Shown: positions 1 to 8,189 of the stretch, piece by piece
Layout of the letters: each line of letters starts with the position of its first letter
How positions within the stretch are numbered: position 1 is the first letter of the stretch
Assembly: GCF_016793825.1 (NCBI RefSeq)
Contig: NZ_JAEULM010000003.1
Location: forward strand, 62,001-126,000
Source of the DNA: Sphingopyxis sp.
GTDB lineage: Bacteria; Pseudomonadota; Alphaproteobacteria; Sphingomonadales; Sphingomonadaceae
Direction: 5' to 3'
Length of the DNA: 64,000 nt
The notes under the pieces: generated by a model
The model's input: the letters and a program-made list of their open reading frames with translations, nothing else
Database searches by the model: none
Told to the model about the DNA's origin: nothing
Program-made: the position numbers and the translations under genes

Positions 1-583
1 CCGTGATCTCCAGCAGGTCGGACGAGGCAAGCAGCGGCCCCGCGCGCCCGGCGAAGATGCCATGCGGCGCATTGGGCATGATGTGGAGCGCAAAGGCGGC
101 ATCGGGAAGCGGATCGATGATCCCATCCTCCAGCATGAAGCGCGCGCCATGGTGGCCCTCCTCGCCCGGCTGGAACATGAAGAGGACGGTCCCGGGCAAT
201 CGGTCGCGCGCCGCGCAGAGCAGCTTCGCGGCGCCGACGAGCATCGCGACATGCGTATCGTGCCCGCACGCATGCATCGCCCCGCTGATCTCGGAGGTGA
301 AATCGAGCCCCGTCTCTTCGAGCAGGGGCAGCGCGTCCATGTCGCCGCGCAGCAGCACGGTGCGCCCGTTGGCGGGCCCCCGCAGGATCGCGATCAGCCC
401 GGTCGTCGAGGGTCCCTCGCGAAATTCGAGCGGCAGGCCTGCGAGCGCCGCCTTGATCTTCGCCAGAGTCTTGGGGTTCTGCAGCCCCAACTCCGGCTCG
501 CGATGAATCGCGCGGCGAAGATCGACAAGATCGTCCAGCAGGGTTTCGGCCTCGGCGGGCCAGCTTTGGGTGAACTCGTTCAT
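1..583 (-). CDS. M20-family amidohydrolase (N-acyl-amino-acid/hippurate hydrolase type), 3' end outside window
   Basis: N-terminal half of a zinc-dependent M20 amidohydrolase that removes acyl groups from amino acids. I translated the strand directly: it begins MNEFTQSWPAEAETLLDDL and carries the family blocks LLRGDMDALPL (metal Asp), MHACGHDTHVAML (metal His/Asp) and QPGEEGHHGA (catalytic/metal Glu). The ATG at 583-581 is preceded by GAGGA about 6 bases away. The reading frame is open to the window edge, so roughly half of a typical 390-430 residue protein is present. No signal peptide is visible, so it should be cytoplasmic. It lies only 16 bp downstream of the low-GC orphan ORF on the same strand. 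The exact acyl substrate cannot be told from this fragment. Confidence 0.9.
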   Translation of the reverse strand, partial: MNEFTQSWPAEAETLLDDLVDLRRAIHREPELGLQNPKTLAKIKAALAGLPLEFREGPSTTGLIAILRGPANGRTVLLRGDMDALPLLEETGLDFTSEISGAMHACGHDTHVAMLVGAAKLLCAARDRLPGTVLFMFQPGEEGHHGARFMLEDGIIDPLPDAAFALHIMPNAPHGIFAGRAGPLLASSDLLEIT

Positions 584-599
584 GTCATTCCTCGCAATC

Positions 600-1265
600 T
601 CATGGCGCGTAGATTTTTGAGTCCAGCCAATCCACTAGGGCTTCAACCTGCTCCAATGCTTCGAACAAATTTTCCTTTGAAACCTTCAAACGCGGCATCA
701 GGAACCAAGACAAACTTCCTTCTTCTCTCGGCCAATCCTTCAGTTCGCTTTCGCTGGCAAAAAAAGGCGCCGGGTATTTCTTGAGTGTTTTGCCGTCGTG
801 CACAACCTCCAAGGACGTCAAATCGGTTCTATGCTGCCCGCGATTTCGAGCCAGAATGATTTGCTCGATGATCCCTAGGTCCGCTGGGCATTCAGCCCAA
901 TCCAACTCCAAAATCTCCCCCAGCACTTGTAGATTGGGGGCTAGGAAGCCGTTCTTGAAGGCGGTGCGTTCGTTTTGGAAACGAAAGCGCACAACCCGCT
1001 CCTGAAGGGTTAGGAAGTACAGCTTCAACGAATCGGAAAGTAGTGAGACGCAGGCAAGACCTTGAACCTGTTCCGCGGCAGCGGTATCCATCCATTCGTC
1101 AAGGTACGCTGGTTCGCCATCATTACTCCAAGGTGGATCATCGTAAGGCGGCAATTCGTCTTCGATGCACCGTCGAACCTCCACGAAAGCCGGAATCGCT
1201 GTGTTATAGTAGAAGCGGATGAAGTTAGTTCGCTTCTTCAGGAAATATCCGGCGTCCACAATCAC
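600..1265 (-). CDS. Low-GC orphan protein with HEPN-like RNxxxH motif
   Basis: Hypothetical protein of about 221 residues. The frame stays open further upstream inside the acyl-CoA dehydrogenase gene, but that part is its shadow; I place the start at the GTG at 1265, with GGAAG just upstream and 11 bp after the dehydrogenase stop. The protein is mostly acidic and helical, with no signal peptide. Near residues 138-145 it reads LARNRGQH, matching the R-N-x-x-x-H signature of HEPN ribonuclease-like domains (R140, H145). Base composition differs from the neighbours: bases 661-720 contain 25 G/C of 60, whereas 1321-1380 inside the dehydrogenase has 39 of 60, suggesting recent acquisition. Function unknown; a HEPN RNase or toxin-like role is inference from one motif. 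Confidence 0.6.
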   Translation of the reverse strand: MIVDAGYFLKKRTNFIRFYYNTAIPAFVEVRRCIEDELPPYDDPPWSNDGEPAYLDEWMDTAAAEQVQGLACVSLLSDSLKLYFLTLQERVVRFRFQNERTAFKNGFLAPNLQVLGEILELDWAECPADLGIIEQIILARNRGQHRTDLTSLEVVHDGKTLKKYPAPFFASESELKDWPREEGSLSWFLMPRLKVSKENLFEALEQVEALVDWLDSKIYAP

Positions 1266-1276
1266 ATCTTCCGCGC

Positions 1277-2449
1277 TTAGCGGCCCCCGAACAATTGCCG
1301 CCCCGCGAGGTCGAGCATGATTTCCTCGCTGCCGCCGCCGATCGCGTTGACGCGGACTTCGCGGTAGATGCGTTCGACCTTGCTGCCAGTGATATAGCTT
1401 GCCCCGCCCAGGATCTGCGCTGCCTCGCGGGCCACGGATTCGAGCATGCGGGTCGCTTGCACTTTCAGCATCGCGAAATCGGCGGGGCGGTCCTTGCCTT
1501 CGCGGACCTGCCAGGCGGCGAGATCGACCCACGCCTGCGTTGCCTCGATCTGGCGTTCCATGTCGGCGAGCTTGATGCGGATCGACTGGTGGCCGACGAG
1601 CGGACGCCCGAAGGTCTCGCGGTTTTGCGCCCATTCGGCGGCTTCGGCGAGCGCGACGCGGGCGTAGGCGCAGCAGCCCATCGCCATGCCGAGCCGTTCG
1701 CTGTTGAAATTGCGCATGATGCCAATGAAGCCGCCATTTTCGGGGCCGATCAGATTGTCTGCCGGGACACGGACGTCGCCGAAATGGATCGCGGCGGTGT
1801 CGCTGCAGCGCCAGCCCATCTTGTCGAGCCGCGTCCGCTCGACGCCGGGCGACGCCATGTCGATCAGCAGCAGCGAGATACCTCCCGCGCCGGGGCCGCC
1901 GGTGCGCACCGCGCAGGTCAGCCAGTCCGCGCGCATCCCGCTGGTGATGAACATCTTGCCGCCGTTGACGACATATGTGTCGCCATCGCGCACGGCCGTG
2001 GTCTTGAGGTTCGCGACGTCGCTGCCGCCGCCGGCTTCGGTGATGCCGAGCGCGATGATCTTTTCGCCCACAAGCACCGGCGGTGCGATGCGCTGCTTCA
2101 GTTCTTCGGAGCCGAGCGCGAGGATCGGCGGCAGGCCGATACCATGGGTCATCAGCGAGGCGCCCAGCCCCCCTGCACCGACCGCCGCCAGTTCCTCGGT
2201 GACGACGAGGCTGTGGAAATTGTCGAAGCCTTCCGAATGTCCGCCATATTGTTCGGGATAGCGCAGGCCGAGGATGCCGGCCTCTGCGGCTTTCCTGTGA
2301 AGCTCGCGCGGCAGTTCGCCCTCCGCCTCCCAGCGGTCGATGTGTGGCGCGATTTCGCGCGCGACGAAGCGGCGGACGCTTTGCGCCAACGCTTCGTGGG
2401 TTTCGTCATAATAGGGCGATCGGGCGCGCCAGTCGTCGAAGGCTGTCAT
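1277..2449 (-). CDS. Acyl-CoA dehydrogenase (isovaleryl/long-chain type)
   Basis: FAD-dependent acyl-CoA dehydrogenase of 390 residues, performing the first alpha,beta-oxidation of an acyl-CoA. Visible family blocks are the N-terminal helical region with GLRYPEQYGG, the FAD/substrate block GITEAGGGSDVANLKTTA, NGGKMFITSG, and the C-terminal ILGGASYITGSKVERIYREV. The position holding the catalytic Glu in medium-chain enzymes reads IGGGSEEIM, so it is Gly here; a Glu lies instead in NFNSERLGMA, the helix position used by isovaleryl- and long-chain acyl-CoA dehydrogenases. That points to a branched or long substrate. I chose the ATG at 2449 because the protein then begins at the family N-terminus; a GTG at 2497 would add 16 unlike residues. 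It is divergent from the adjacent dipeptidase. Confidence 0.88.
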   Translation of the reverse strand: MTAFDDWRARSPYYDETHEALAQSVRRFVAREIAPHIDRWEAEGELPRELHRKAAEAGILGLRYPEQYGGHSEGFDNFHSLVVTEELAAVGAGGLGASLMTHGIGLPPILALGSEELKQRIAPPVLVGEKIIALGITEAGGGSDVANLKTTAVRDGDTYVVNGGKMFITSGMRADWLTCAVRTGGPGAGGISLLLIDMASPGVERTRLDKMGWRCSDTAAIHFGDVRVPADNLIGPENGGFIGIMRNFNSERLGMAMGCCAYARVALAEAAEWAQNRETFGRPLVGHQSIRIKLADMERQIEATQAWVDLAAWQVREGKDRPADFAMLKVQATRMLESVAREAAQILGGASYITGSKVERIYREVRVNAIGGGSEEIMLDLAGRQLFGGR

Positions 2450-2527
2450 GCCGCGATGCTGCGCGGGCCTGACGGGAACGTCAAGCGAGGCTTGCACCGC
2501 GCCGCCAACGACTTAAGGTCGCATGCC

Positions 2528-3799
2528 ATGAACAAAGCCCCCCTGCTTGCCGGCCTGGCCGCACTCGCCCTTGTCTCCACCCCCGCGCTGGCGCAGGCCT
2601 CCCCCGAGGCGACCGCCGAAGCCGCGCTGAAGAAGGCGCCCGTCTTTGACGGGCATAATGACGTGCCCTGGGCGCTGCGCGGGCGGTTCGACAATGTCAT
2701 CAACGGTTTCGATTTCGTCGACACGACCGACACGGCAAAGCCTGATGCGACCCCGCCGGCGATCGCGATGCACACCGACCTCCAGCGTTTGCGCAAGGGC
2801 CATGTCGGCGCACAATTCTGGTCGGTCTATGTCCCCGCGAACACGAACGAGCAGCAGGCGGTGCAGCAGACGCTCGAACAGATCGACGTCACCAAGCGGC
2901 TTGTCGCGCGCTACCCGAATGACCTGGCACTGGCGTCGAACAGCGCCGAACTCGAAAAGGCGATGAAGGCGGGCAAGATCGCGGGCATGATGGGGATGGA
3001 AGGCGGCCAGTCGATCGGCTCGTCGCTTGCCGTGCTGCGCCAGATGTACGCGCTCGGCGCGCGCTACATGACGCTGACCCACTCGAAGAACATCCCCTGG
3101 GCCGATAGTGCGACCGACGCGCCGTCGCTGGACGGCCTCAACGATTTCGGACGACAGGTCGTTCGCGAAATGAACCGCATAGGCATGATCGTCGACCTCA
3201 GTCACGTAAGCGAAGCGACGATGAAGGACGCGCTCGCCGAATCGAAGGCGCCGGTGATGTTCAGTCATTCCGGGGTGCGCGCGGTGAATCCGCATCCGCG
3301 CAATGTCCCCGACAGCGTATTGCCGCTGGTCAAGGCGAATGGCGGGATCGTGATGGTCGTGTTCCTGCCAAGCTTTCTTGACGCCGACGTCCGCGCGCAG
3401 GGGTTGGCGCGCACCGCCGAACAGGCGCGGCTGAAAGCGATGTATCCGGGCGATCCGGCTTCCGCCGATGCCGGGCTCAAGGCCTGGGATGCGGCGAATC
3501 CGGTGCCGACGACCAACGTTCGGAAGGTCGCCGACCATATCGACCATCTGAAGAAGACGATCGGGGTGGATCATATCGGCGTCGGCGGCGATTATGACGG
3601 GATGGATTCAGCGCCGGTCGGCATGGAGGATGTGTCGGGATACCCCGCGCTGTTCACCGAGCTGGCAAGGCGCGGCTATTCGCAGGCCGAGCTGGAAAAG
3701 ATCGCGAGCGGCAACATGCTGCGCGTGCTGAAAGCGGTCGAGGCTTATGCCGCCAGCCAGAAGGGGCAGCCGCCGGTCGAAACGCCGGTTGCGAAATAG
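2528..3799 (+). CDS. Secreted membrane dipeptidase (M19, renal dipeptidase family)
   Basis: Zinc dipeptidase of 423 residues that hydrolyses dipeptides, including those with a C-terminal D-residue. A classic Sec signal peptide covers residues 1-22 (ending ALAQA), so the mature enzyme is periplasmic. All binuclear zinc ligands are present: DGHNDVPW (H43, D45), MGMEGG (E158), DLSHVS (H226), FSHSGVR (H247) and the distal GGDYDG Asp. ATG 2528 is the only start that leaves an intact signal peptide. It is a stand-alone gene, about 10 kb from the larger peptide-degradation block that holds two further M19 enzymes, one of which has lost several of these ligands. Confidence 0.93.
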   Translation: MNKAPLLAGLAALALVSTPALAQASPEATAEAALKKAPVFDGHNDVPWALRGRFDNVINGFDFVDTTDTAKPDATPPAIAMHTDLQRLRKGHVGAQFWSVYVPANTNEQQAVQQTLEQIDVTKRLVARYPNDLALASNSAELEKAMKAGKIAGMMGMEGGQSIGSSLAVLRQMYALGARYMTLTHSKNIPWADSATDAPSLDGLNDFGRQVVREMNRIGMIVDLSHVSEATMKDALAESKAPVMFSHSGVRAVNPHPRNVPDSVLPLVKANGGIVMVVFLPSFLDADVRAQGLARTAEQARLKAMYPGDPASADAGLKAWDAANPVPTTNVRKVADHIDHLKKTIGVDHIGVGGDYDGMDSAPVGMEDVSGYPALFTELARRGYSQAELEKIASGNMLRVLKAVEAYAASQKGQPPVETPVAK

Positions 3800-3850
3800 C
3801 CTATCGTCCTTGCGAGCGAAGCGACGCAGTCTCCTCGCAATGATGGCTTG

Positions 3851-4252
3851 TTATGTTCGTTTGCCGAACGGCCAGTCGGTTGAACCGCTGGCCCACAGCG
3901 CCCACCAGATGATCAGCGGCTGCAGTGCGAGGCGCGGGCCGTGATACCACCAGCTCAGTGTCTCGCCATGGATCGCGACATTGGCGAGCGCATGGTGGAT
4001 ATTCGCCGGCCAGACGCAAAGGGCATAGAGCGCGAGGCCCCAGCCGGCGGCCTTGCGGACCGGGGGAAGCATCAGCCCCAGCGCACCCGCCAGTTCGGCG
4101 ACTCCGGTTGCCGCAACGACGAACGCCGGCTGTGGCACCCAGGGCGGCGTGATCGCGAGAAAGGGCGCCGGGGTCGCGAGATGGCGATAGCCCGCATAGG
4201 CATATGCGAGCGCGAGCAGCCATCGCAGTGCCGCGCGGACGGGCTGCTTCAC
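3851..4252 (-). CDS. DoxX-like integral membrane protein
   Basis: Small membrane protein of 133 residues with four hydrophobic segments (about 8-25, 45-65, 70-90 and 105-125), matching the DoxX/DoxD-like family: an early LALAYAYAGYRHL, then the ATGVAELAGALGLMLPPVRKAAGWGLALYAL block typical of these proteins. DoxX-like proteins are often linked to thiol or oxidative-stress redox chemistry, but no reaction can be assigned. Its GTG start at 4252 overlaps the stop of the upstream flavoprotein gene (GTGA), so the two are probably translated together and may form a membrane redox pair. Confidence 0.8.
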   Translation of the reverse strand: MKQPVRAALRWLLALAYAYAGYRHLATPAPFLAITPPWVPQPAFVVAATGVAELAGALGLMLPPVRKAAGWGLALYALCVWPANIHHALANVAIHGETLSWWYHGPRLALQPLIIWWALWASGSTDWPFGKRT

Positions 4253-5541
4253 CGCCCGATCGCGGCGAGCATCGCCTCGACGCTGGTGAATTTCTCACGC
4301 GGGTTGCCGTCGAGCGCGGCGGCGACCTCCGCAGCTTCGATCCGTCGCCAGTCGCGGAAGGTGACCGGGGTGACGGTCCGGCTTGCCAGCAGCGCGTCAA
4401 GCCCCGCGCGTCCCGTCTTGCCGGCACCGCGGCCGATGTCCTCCAGCACCAGTTCGGCGATGCGGGCGCCGTCGGGCTTGTTGGTACCGATCGTTCCTGA
4501 GGGGCCACGCCGCGCCCAGCCGACCGCATAGAGCCCGGGAAGAATTCGCCCTTCGTCGCTCGCGAAACGGCCGCGTCCATGTTCATAGGGAACGCCAGGA
4601 ATCGCCGGCGTCTGATAGCCGATACAGCTTACGACGAGCCCCGCCTCGATCGCATAGGTTTCGCCGGTACCGCGACTGCGCAGATCGGCGTCGAGCCTGG
4701 TCCGTTCGATGATGACGCGCTGGACACGGCCATCCCCTTCGATCGCGATCGGCATGGCGAAGAAGTCGAAATCGATCGTCACCGGCTTCGCGACGGGGTT
4801 CGCGGCGAAGCTGCGCAGGTGCGTCACCGACTTGCGCATCCCGGGTTCGAGCATCGCATCGGCACCTTCGTCGGGCAGATCGGTGGGATCGACGCGCGGG
4901 CCGGCGCGTTCGAGGTGGCCGAGTTCGCCCAGTTCCTTCGGCGTCATCGCGATCTGGTGCGGGCCGCGCCGGCCAAGAATATGGATCTCGCGCACCGCGC
5001 TTGCCGCCAGCGCCGCGCGCGCGTGGGCGACGATGTCGCTGCCGGTAAATTCCGCGGGCGTCTTGGCAAGGATACGTGCAACGTCGAGCGCGACATTGCC
5101 GTTCCCGATCACCGCGACGCCGGGGGCATCGAGCAGCGGGTCGAGCCCTGCGAAGTCGGGGTGGCCATTGTACCAGCCGACGAAGGCGGCGCTGCCGATC
5201 ACGCCGGGAAGGTCCGCGCCGGGAATGTCGAGCGGCCGATCGTGCGGTGCGCCGGTCGCCAGAACGACGGCGTCGTAAAGCTCCGCAAGCTCGTCGATAC
5301 TGACGTCGGTGCCTACTGAAACATGGCCGACGAAGCGGACATTGTCGGCAAGCGCGACGCCTTCGTATCGGCGCGATACGGCCTTGATCGACTGGTGGTC
5401 GGGTGCAACGCCGGTTCGGATGAGGCCATAAGGGACGGGCAGGCGATCGATGACGTCGATTGCGATATCCTCGGCCTTTTGCAGGGCCTCCGCGGTATAA
5501 TAGCCAGCGGGGCCCGACCCGACGATCGCGACATGACGCAT
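4249..5541 (-). CDS. NADPH-ferredoxin/adrenodoxin reductase-type flavoprotein
   Basis: FAD- and NADPH-binding reductase of 430 residues resembling FprA/adrenodoxin reductase, which moves electrons from NADPH to a ferredoxin. The N-terminal dinucleotide fold reads VAIVGSGPAGYYTAEAL; the second fold reads VAVIGNGNVALDVARIL. LPVPYGLIRTGVAPDHQ, LGRRGPHQIAMTPKEL and VGWARRGPSGTIGTNKPDG are characteristic blocks. No iron-sulfur domain is fused. I prefer the ATG at 5541, with GGAGG six bases upstream, over the GTG at 5544. It is the first gene of a two-gene unit with the DoxX-like protein. The ferredoxin or P450 partner is not in the window. Confidence 0.9.
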   Translation of the reverse strand: MRHVAIVGSGPAGYYTAEALQKAEDIAIDVIDRLPVPYGLIRTGVAPDHQSIKAVSRRYEGVALADNVRFVGHVSVGTDVSIDELAELYDAVVLATGAPHDRPLDIPGADLPGVIGSAAFVGWYNGHPDFAGLDPLLDAPGVAVIGNGNVALDVARILAKTPAEFTGSDIVAHARAALAASAVREIHILGRRGPHQIAMTPKELGELGHLERAGPRVDPTDLPDEGADAMLEPGMRKSVTHLRSFAANPVAKPVTIDFDFFAMPIAIEGDGRVQRVIIERTRLDADLRSRGTGETYAIEAGLVVSCIGYQTPAIPGVPYEHGRGRFASDEGRILPGLYAVGWARRGPSGTIGTNKPDGARIAELVLEDIGRGAGKTGRAGLDALLASRTVTPVTFRDWRRIEAAEVAAALDGNPREKFTSVEAMLAAIGR

Positions 5542-5707
5542 CACCCACCTCCATGTGCGGGACCTGCGCCGGGCGCGGTCCCCCTTTTGTTATGGCGCGA
5601 TGCTAGCGGCGAAATACGTGAGGGCAAGCGGGCTGTTATGCGACCGTCGCGTGCGACCGCAGCGGCCTTGACACGCGGCCCACGCAATCATATTGCGCCC
5701 GCCTCGT

Positions 5708-5781
5708 TGCCCCGTCGTCTAATGGTAAGACTACGGATTCTGATTCCGTCTATCGAGGTTCGAATCCTCGCGGGGCATCCA
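5708..5781 (+). tRNA. tRNA-Gln (anticodon CTG)
   Basis: A complete cloverleaf folds by eye: seven-pair acceptor stem (TGCCCCG with CGGGGCA), D arm GTCT/AGAC, anticodon stem ACGGA/TCCGT with loop TTCTGAT, variable loop CTAT, T arm CGAGG/CCTCG with loop TTCGAAT, discriminator T and an encoded CCA tail. Loop positions 34-36 are CTG, which reads the glutamine codon CAG. Length is 74 nt. Confidence 0.96.
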
Positions 5782-5959
5782 GCATTTTCCTCCACATCTC
5801 GGGCTTGATTCGGCCGCGACGCGCGCGGACCGGACCTGTTACGCCCGATAGCTGGACTTGTCGGTCCTGACCGACCAACAAGAACCGCAAGGGCGGCGTA
5901 CCGTCCGCGGGGGCGTCGCGGGTGTCCTGGCCGGACCGCGTTCAACCAGGGGGAGTAAT

Positions 5960-6985
5960 ATGGCCACGCTTGATCTTCTTCTTGGTGAAGACCGACAATT
6001 GCTGCGCGACAGCGTCCAGCGCTTTCTGGCCGACCACAACCGGCCGCACTGGCGCGACCTGTCCGACGGGCTGGGCCTTGCCGGCCTTGCGCTCCCGGAG
6101 GAAGCGGGCGGATTCGGCGGCGGGCCGGCCGACATTGCGCTTGTCATGGCAGAACTTGGCCCTGCGTTGGCGGGAGCCGACTGGTTGGCGCACGCCGCAG
6201 GGTCGATGCTGCTCGCGCGGGCCGTGCCGGGGCATGCGGCGCTGCGCGATCTCGCGTCGGGCGCGCTGCGCATCGCCGCGATCTGTCCTGCCTCGGCGCT
6301 TTCGATGCCGATCGTCGATGCTGACGGCATGGTTCGCGGAACGGCGGCTCTGGTGGCGGGGGCGGCAGAGGCCGACCTGTTCCTGATTGCCGCCGACGAA
6401 GCTCTCCTGCTCGTTCCCGCCCATCCCGAGAAAGTCGAGCAGCGACATCGCGTCATGCATGACGGCTGCGTCTCGGCCGACCTTGGCTTCATGCTGAAGG
6501 CCGGGGACGCCGACATCCTTGCAACGGGTGCCGAAGCGCGCGTCCTTGCCGACCATGCGAACGCGCTGATTCTTGTGGGTCGCTGCGCCGAGGCCGTGGG
6601 CTTGATGCAACGGATGATCGCGGACAGCGCCGCATATATGGAGCAGCGCAGGCAGTTCGGGGCGGCGATTGCGTCGTTCCAGGCGTTGCGGCATCGCATT
6701 GTCGATATGCAGCTTGCGGAAATGGCGTCCGCGGCGCTGGTCGAAGCGGCGGTCGTCGCGGTCGAGGCGGATCATCCCGATCATATGGACGTTGTTGCCG
6801 CCGCCTGCGTGGAGGTTGCCGACGCGGTGCGCCGGGTCGGCGAGGGGGCGGTGCAAATCCACGGCGCCATGGGGCTGACCGAAGAGCTTGACCTTGGCGC
6901 TCATTTCAAGCGCGGCCTGGCTATTGTCGCCGCGATGCGGTCGCGGGCCGACCAGGTGGCCCGCTTTGCCGACGCGGATGCCTAG
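5960..6985 (+). CDS. Short acyl-CoA dehydrogenase-family protein
   Basis: Acyl-CoA dehydrogenase family member of 341 residues. The N-terminal helical domain (LLGEDRQLLRDSVQRFLADHNRPHW, LGLAGLALPEEAGGFGGG) and the C-terminal FAD domain (AAYMEQRRQFGAAIASFQALRH, then AVQIHGAMGLTEELDLGAHFKR) are clear; the middle beta domain is short, so the protein is about 40 residues below the family norm. This shape is common in the small subunit of two-component dehydrogenases acting on steroid, dicarboxylic or bulky acyl-CoAs. ATG 5960 has GGGGGAG about 5 bases upstream. The facing gene 24 bp away encodes a second dehydrogenase on the opposite strand, so a shared complex is possible but not shown. Confidence 0.87.
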   Translation: MATLDLLLGEDRQLLRDSVQRFLADHNRPHWRDLSDGLGLAGLALPEEAGGFGGGPADIALVMAELGPALAGADWLAHAAGSMLLARAVPGHAALRDLASGALRIAAICPASALSMPIVDADGMVRGTAALVAGAAEADLFLIAADEALLLVPAHPEKVEQRHRVMHDGCVSADLGFMLKAGDADILATGAEARVLADHANALILVGRCAEAVGLMQRMIADSAAYMEQRRQFGAAIASFQALRHRIVDMQLAEMASAALVEAAVVAVEADHPDHMDVVAAACVEVADAVRRVGEGAVQIHGAMGLTEELDLGAHFKRGLAIVAAMRSRADQVARFADADA

Positions 6986-7009
6986 GGCCCCGACCCTGGG
7001 ATCCCGACC

Positions 7010-8140
7010 CTAGCCCAGTATCTGCCGCGCGATCAGGTCGCGCTGGATCTCGTTCGATCCGGCATAGATGCTGGCCGCGCGGTCATTAAGGTAGCGCGGC
7101 ACCGCGACCGCCAGTTCGGTCGGCGTCTGGCCGTCGCTGTCGGCCCATGCGGCATAGCCCGCGATATCGCAGGCGAGCACGTCGATACGCTGCGCCGCTT
7201 CGGTGCCGAGGATTTTCAGGGCCGAGGCGTAAAGTGCCGGGTTTCCGCCCAACCCGCGCATCGCCTTGAGTTCGAGCGCCTGTAGCGCTCGCAAGCTCAC
7301 GGCTTCACGTCCGAGCCGCGTACGCAGCACGGGGTCGGCGATCGGCCGTTCGCGCAGCCGTTCGATTCGGCCAAGCAGGGATGGTGCATATTTGCCGCCG
7401 CGTTCGAATGTCAGCAGATGTTTCGCGACCGACCAGCCCTGATTCTCGGCGCCGAGACGGTTGGCCTGTGGTACGCGGACGTCATCGAAAAACACCTGAT
7501 TGAACTCGTGATCGCCCGCCAGCGTGCGGATCGGTTCGATCTGGATGCCCGGGGTCGCCATGTCGAGCAGGAGGAAGCTGATTCCGGCTTGCGGCTTTCC
7601 TTCGCTCGATGTCCGGACGAGGGCGAACATGCGGTTGGCGAAATGGGCGTGGGTGGTCCAGATCTTCGATCCGTTGAGGACATAATCATCGCCGTCGGAC
7701 GTCGCGCGTAGCTGGAGCGCCGCGAGGTCGGACCCCGCGCCCGGTTCCGAGAACCCCTGGCACCAATAGTCCTGGCCCGACAGGATGCGCGGCAGATAAT
7801 GGGCCCGCTGTTCGGCGCTTCCATAATGCATGATGACAGGCGCGACCATCTTGAGTCCCATCGGCGCAAGGTTCGGCGCCCCCGCGCGCGCGCATTCGGC
7901 CGCGAAGATATAGCGTTCGATCTCGCTCCATCCGGGGCCGCCGAATTCCGCCGGCCAGTCGGGCGCCGCCCAGCCGCGCGCGTTCAGGATGCGCTGCCAG
8001 GGCAACGAGATGGCGGGGTCGATGAAGACGCTGGTCGCGCGCGCGGCGGCGTGGCGCAGACCGTCGGGAAGCGCCGCGTCGAGAAAGGCGCGGACTTCGC
8101 TCTGAAAGGCGTCGAGTGCCGGATCGTTCAGCATGTCCAT
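7010..8140 (-). CDS. Acyl-CoA dehydrogenase (large-subunit type)
   Basis: Acyl-CoA dehydrogenase of 376 residues with family blocks APDWPAEFGGPGWS, CQGFSEPGAGSDLAALQLRA, LNGSKIWTTHAHFANRMFALVRT, and C-terminal YAGSNEIQRDLIARQILG. The Y-E-G-T catalytic Glu of medium-chain enzymes is replaced (YAGS), as is common in the larger partner of heteromeric dehydrogenases. No signal peptide is present. It is convergent with the short dehydrogenase at 5960-6985, so the two are not cotranscribed. The start could also be the second Met at 8134. Substrate unknown; the LuxR regulator and TonB receptor next door suggest uptake and degradation of a hydrophobic compound, which is inference. Confidence 0.88.
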   Translation of the reverse strand: MDMLNDPALDAFQSEVRAFLDAALPDGLRHAAARATSVFIDPAISLPWQRILNARGWAAPDWPAEFGGPGWSEIERYIFAAECARAGAPNLAPMGLKMVAPVIMHYGSAEQRAHYLPRILSGQDYWCQGFSEPGAGSDLAALQLRATSDGDDYVLNGSKIWTTHAHFANRMFALVRTSSEGKPQAGISFLLLDMATPGIQIEPIRTLAGDHEFNQVFFDDVRVPQANRLGAENQGWSVAKHLLTFERGGKYAPSLLGRIERLRERPIADPVLRTRLGREAVSLRALQALELKAMRGLGGNPALYASALKILGTEAAQRIDVLACDIAGYAAWADSDGQTPTELAVAVPRYLNDRAASIYAGSNEIQRDLIARQILG

Positions 8141-8189
8141 CCGCAGGGTCTAGAGGGAAGGCGAGCCACTGGCCAAGCTGACGAATGCA

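Noticed and set aside
600-1634. A 344-residue ORF covering the low-GC gene and reaching into the acyl-CoA dehydrogenase gene.
   Set aside because: The first 120 residues are Arg/Pro-rich shadow sequence in another frame of the dehydrogenase; the composition and a GTG with GGAAG support a start at 1265.
5858-5959. Extended N-terminus of the short acyl-CoA dehydrogenase.
   Set aside because: The added 34 residues are Arg/Gly-rich and unlike the family; GGGGGAG marks the ATG at 5960.
6983-7015. GGG/CCC-rich inverted repeats between the convergent dehydrogenases as a terminator.
   Set aside because: Arms are short and interrupted, and there is no T-tract; the GC-rich sequence could pair by chance.
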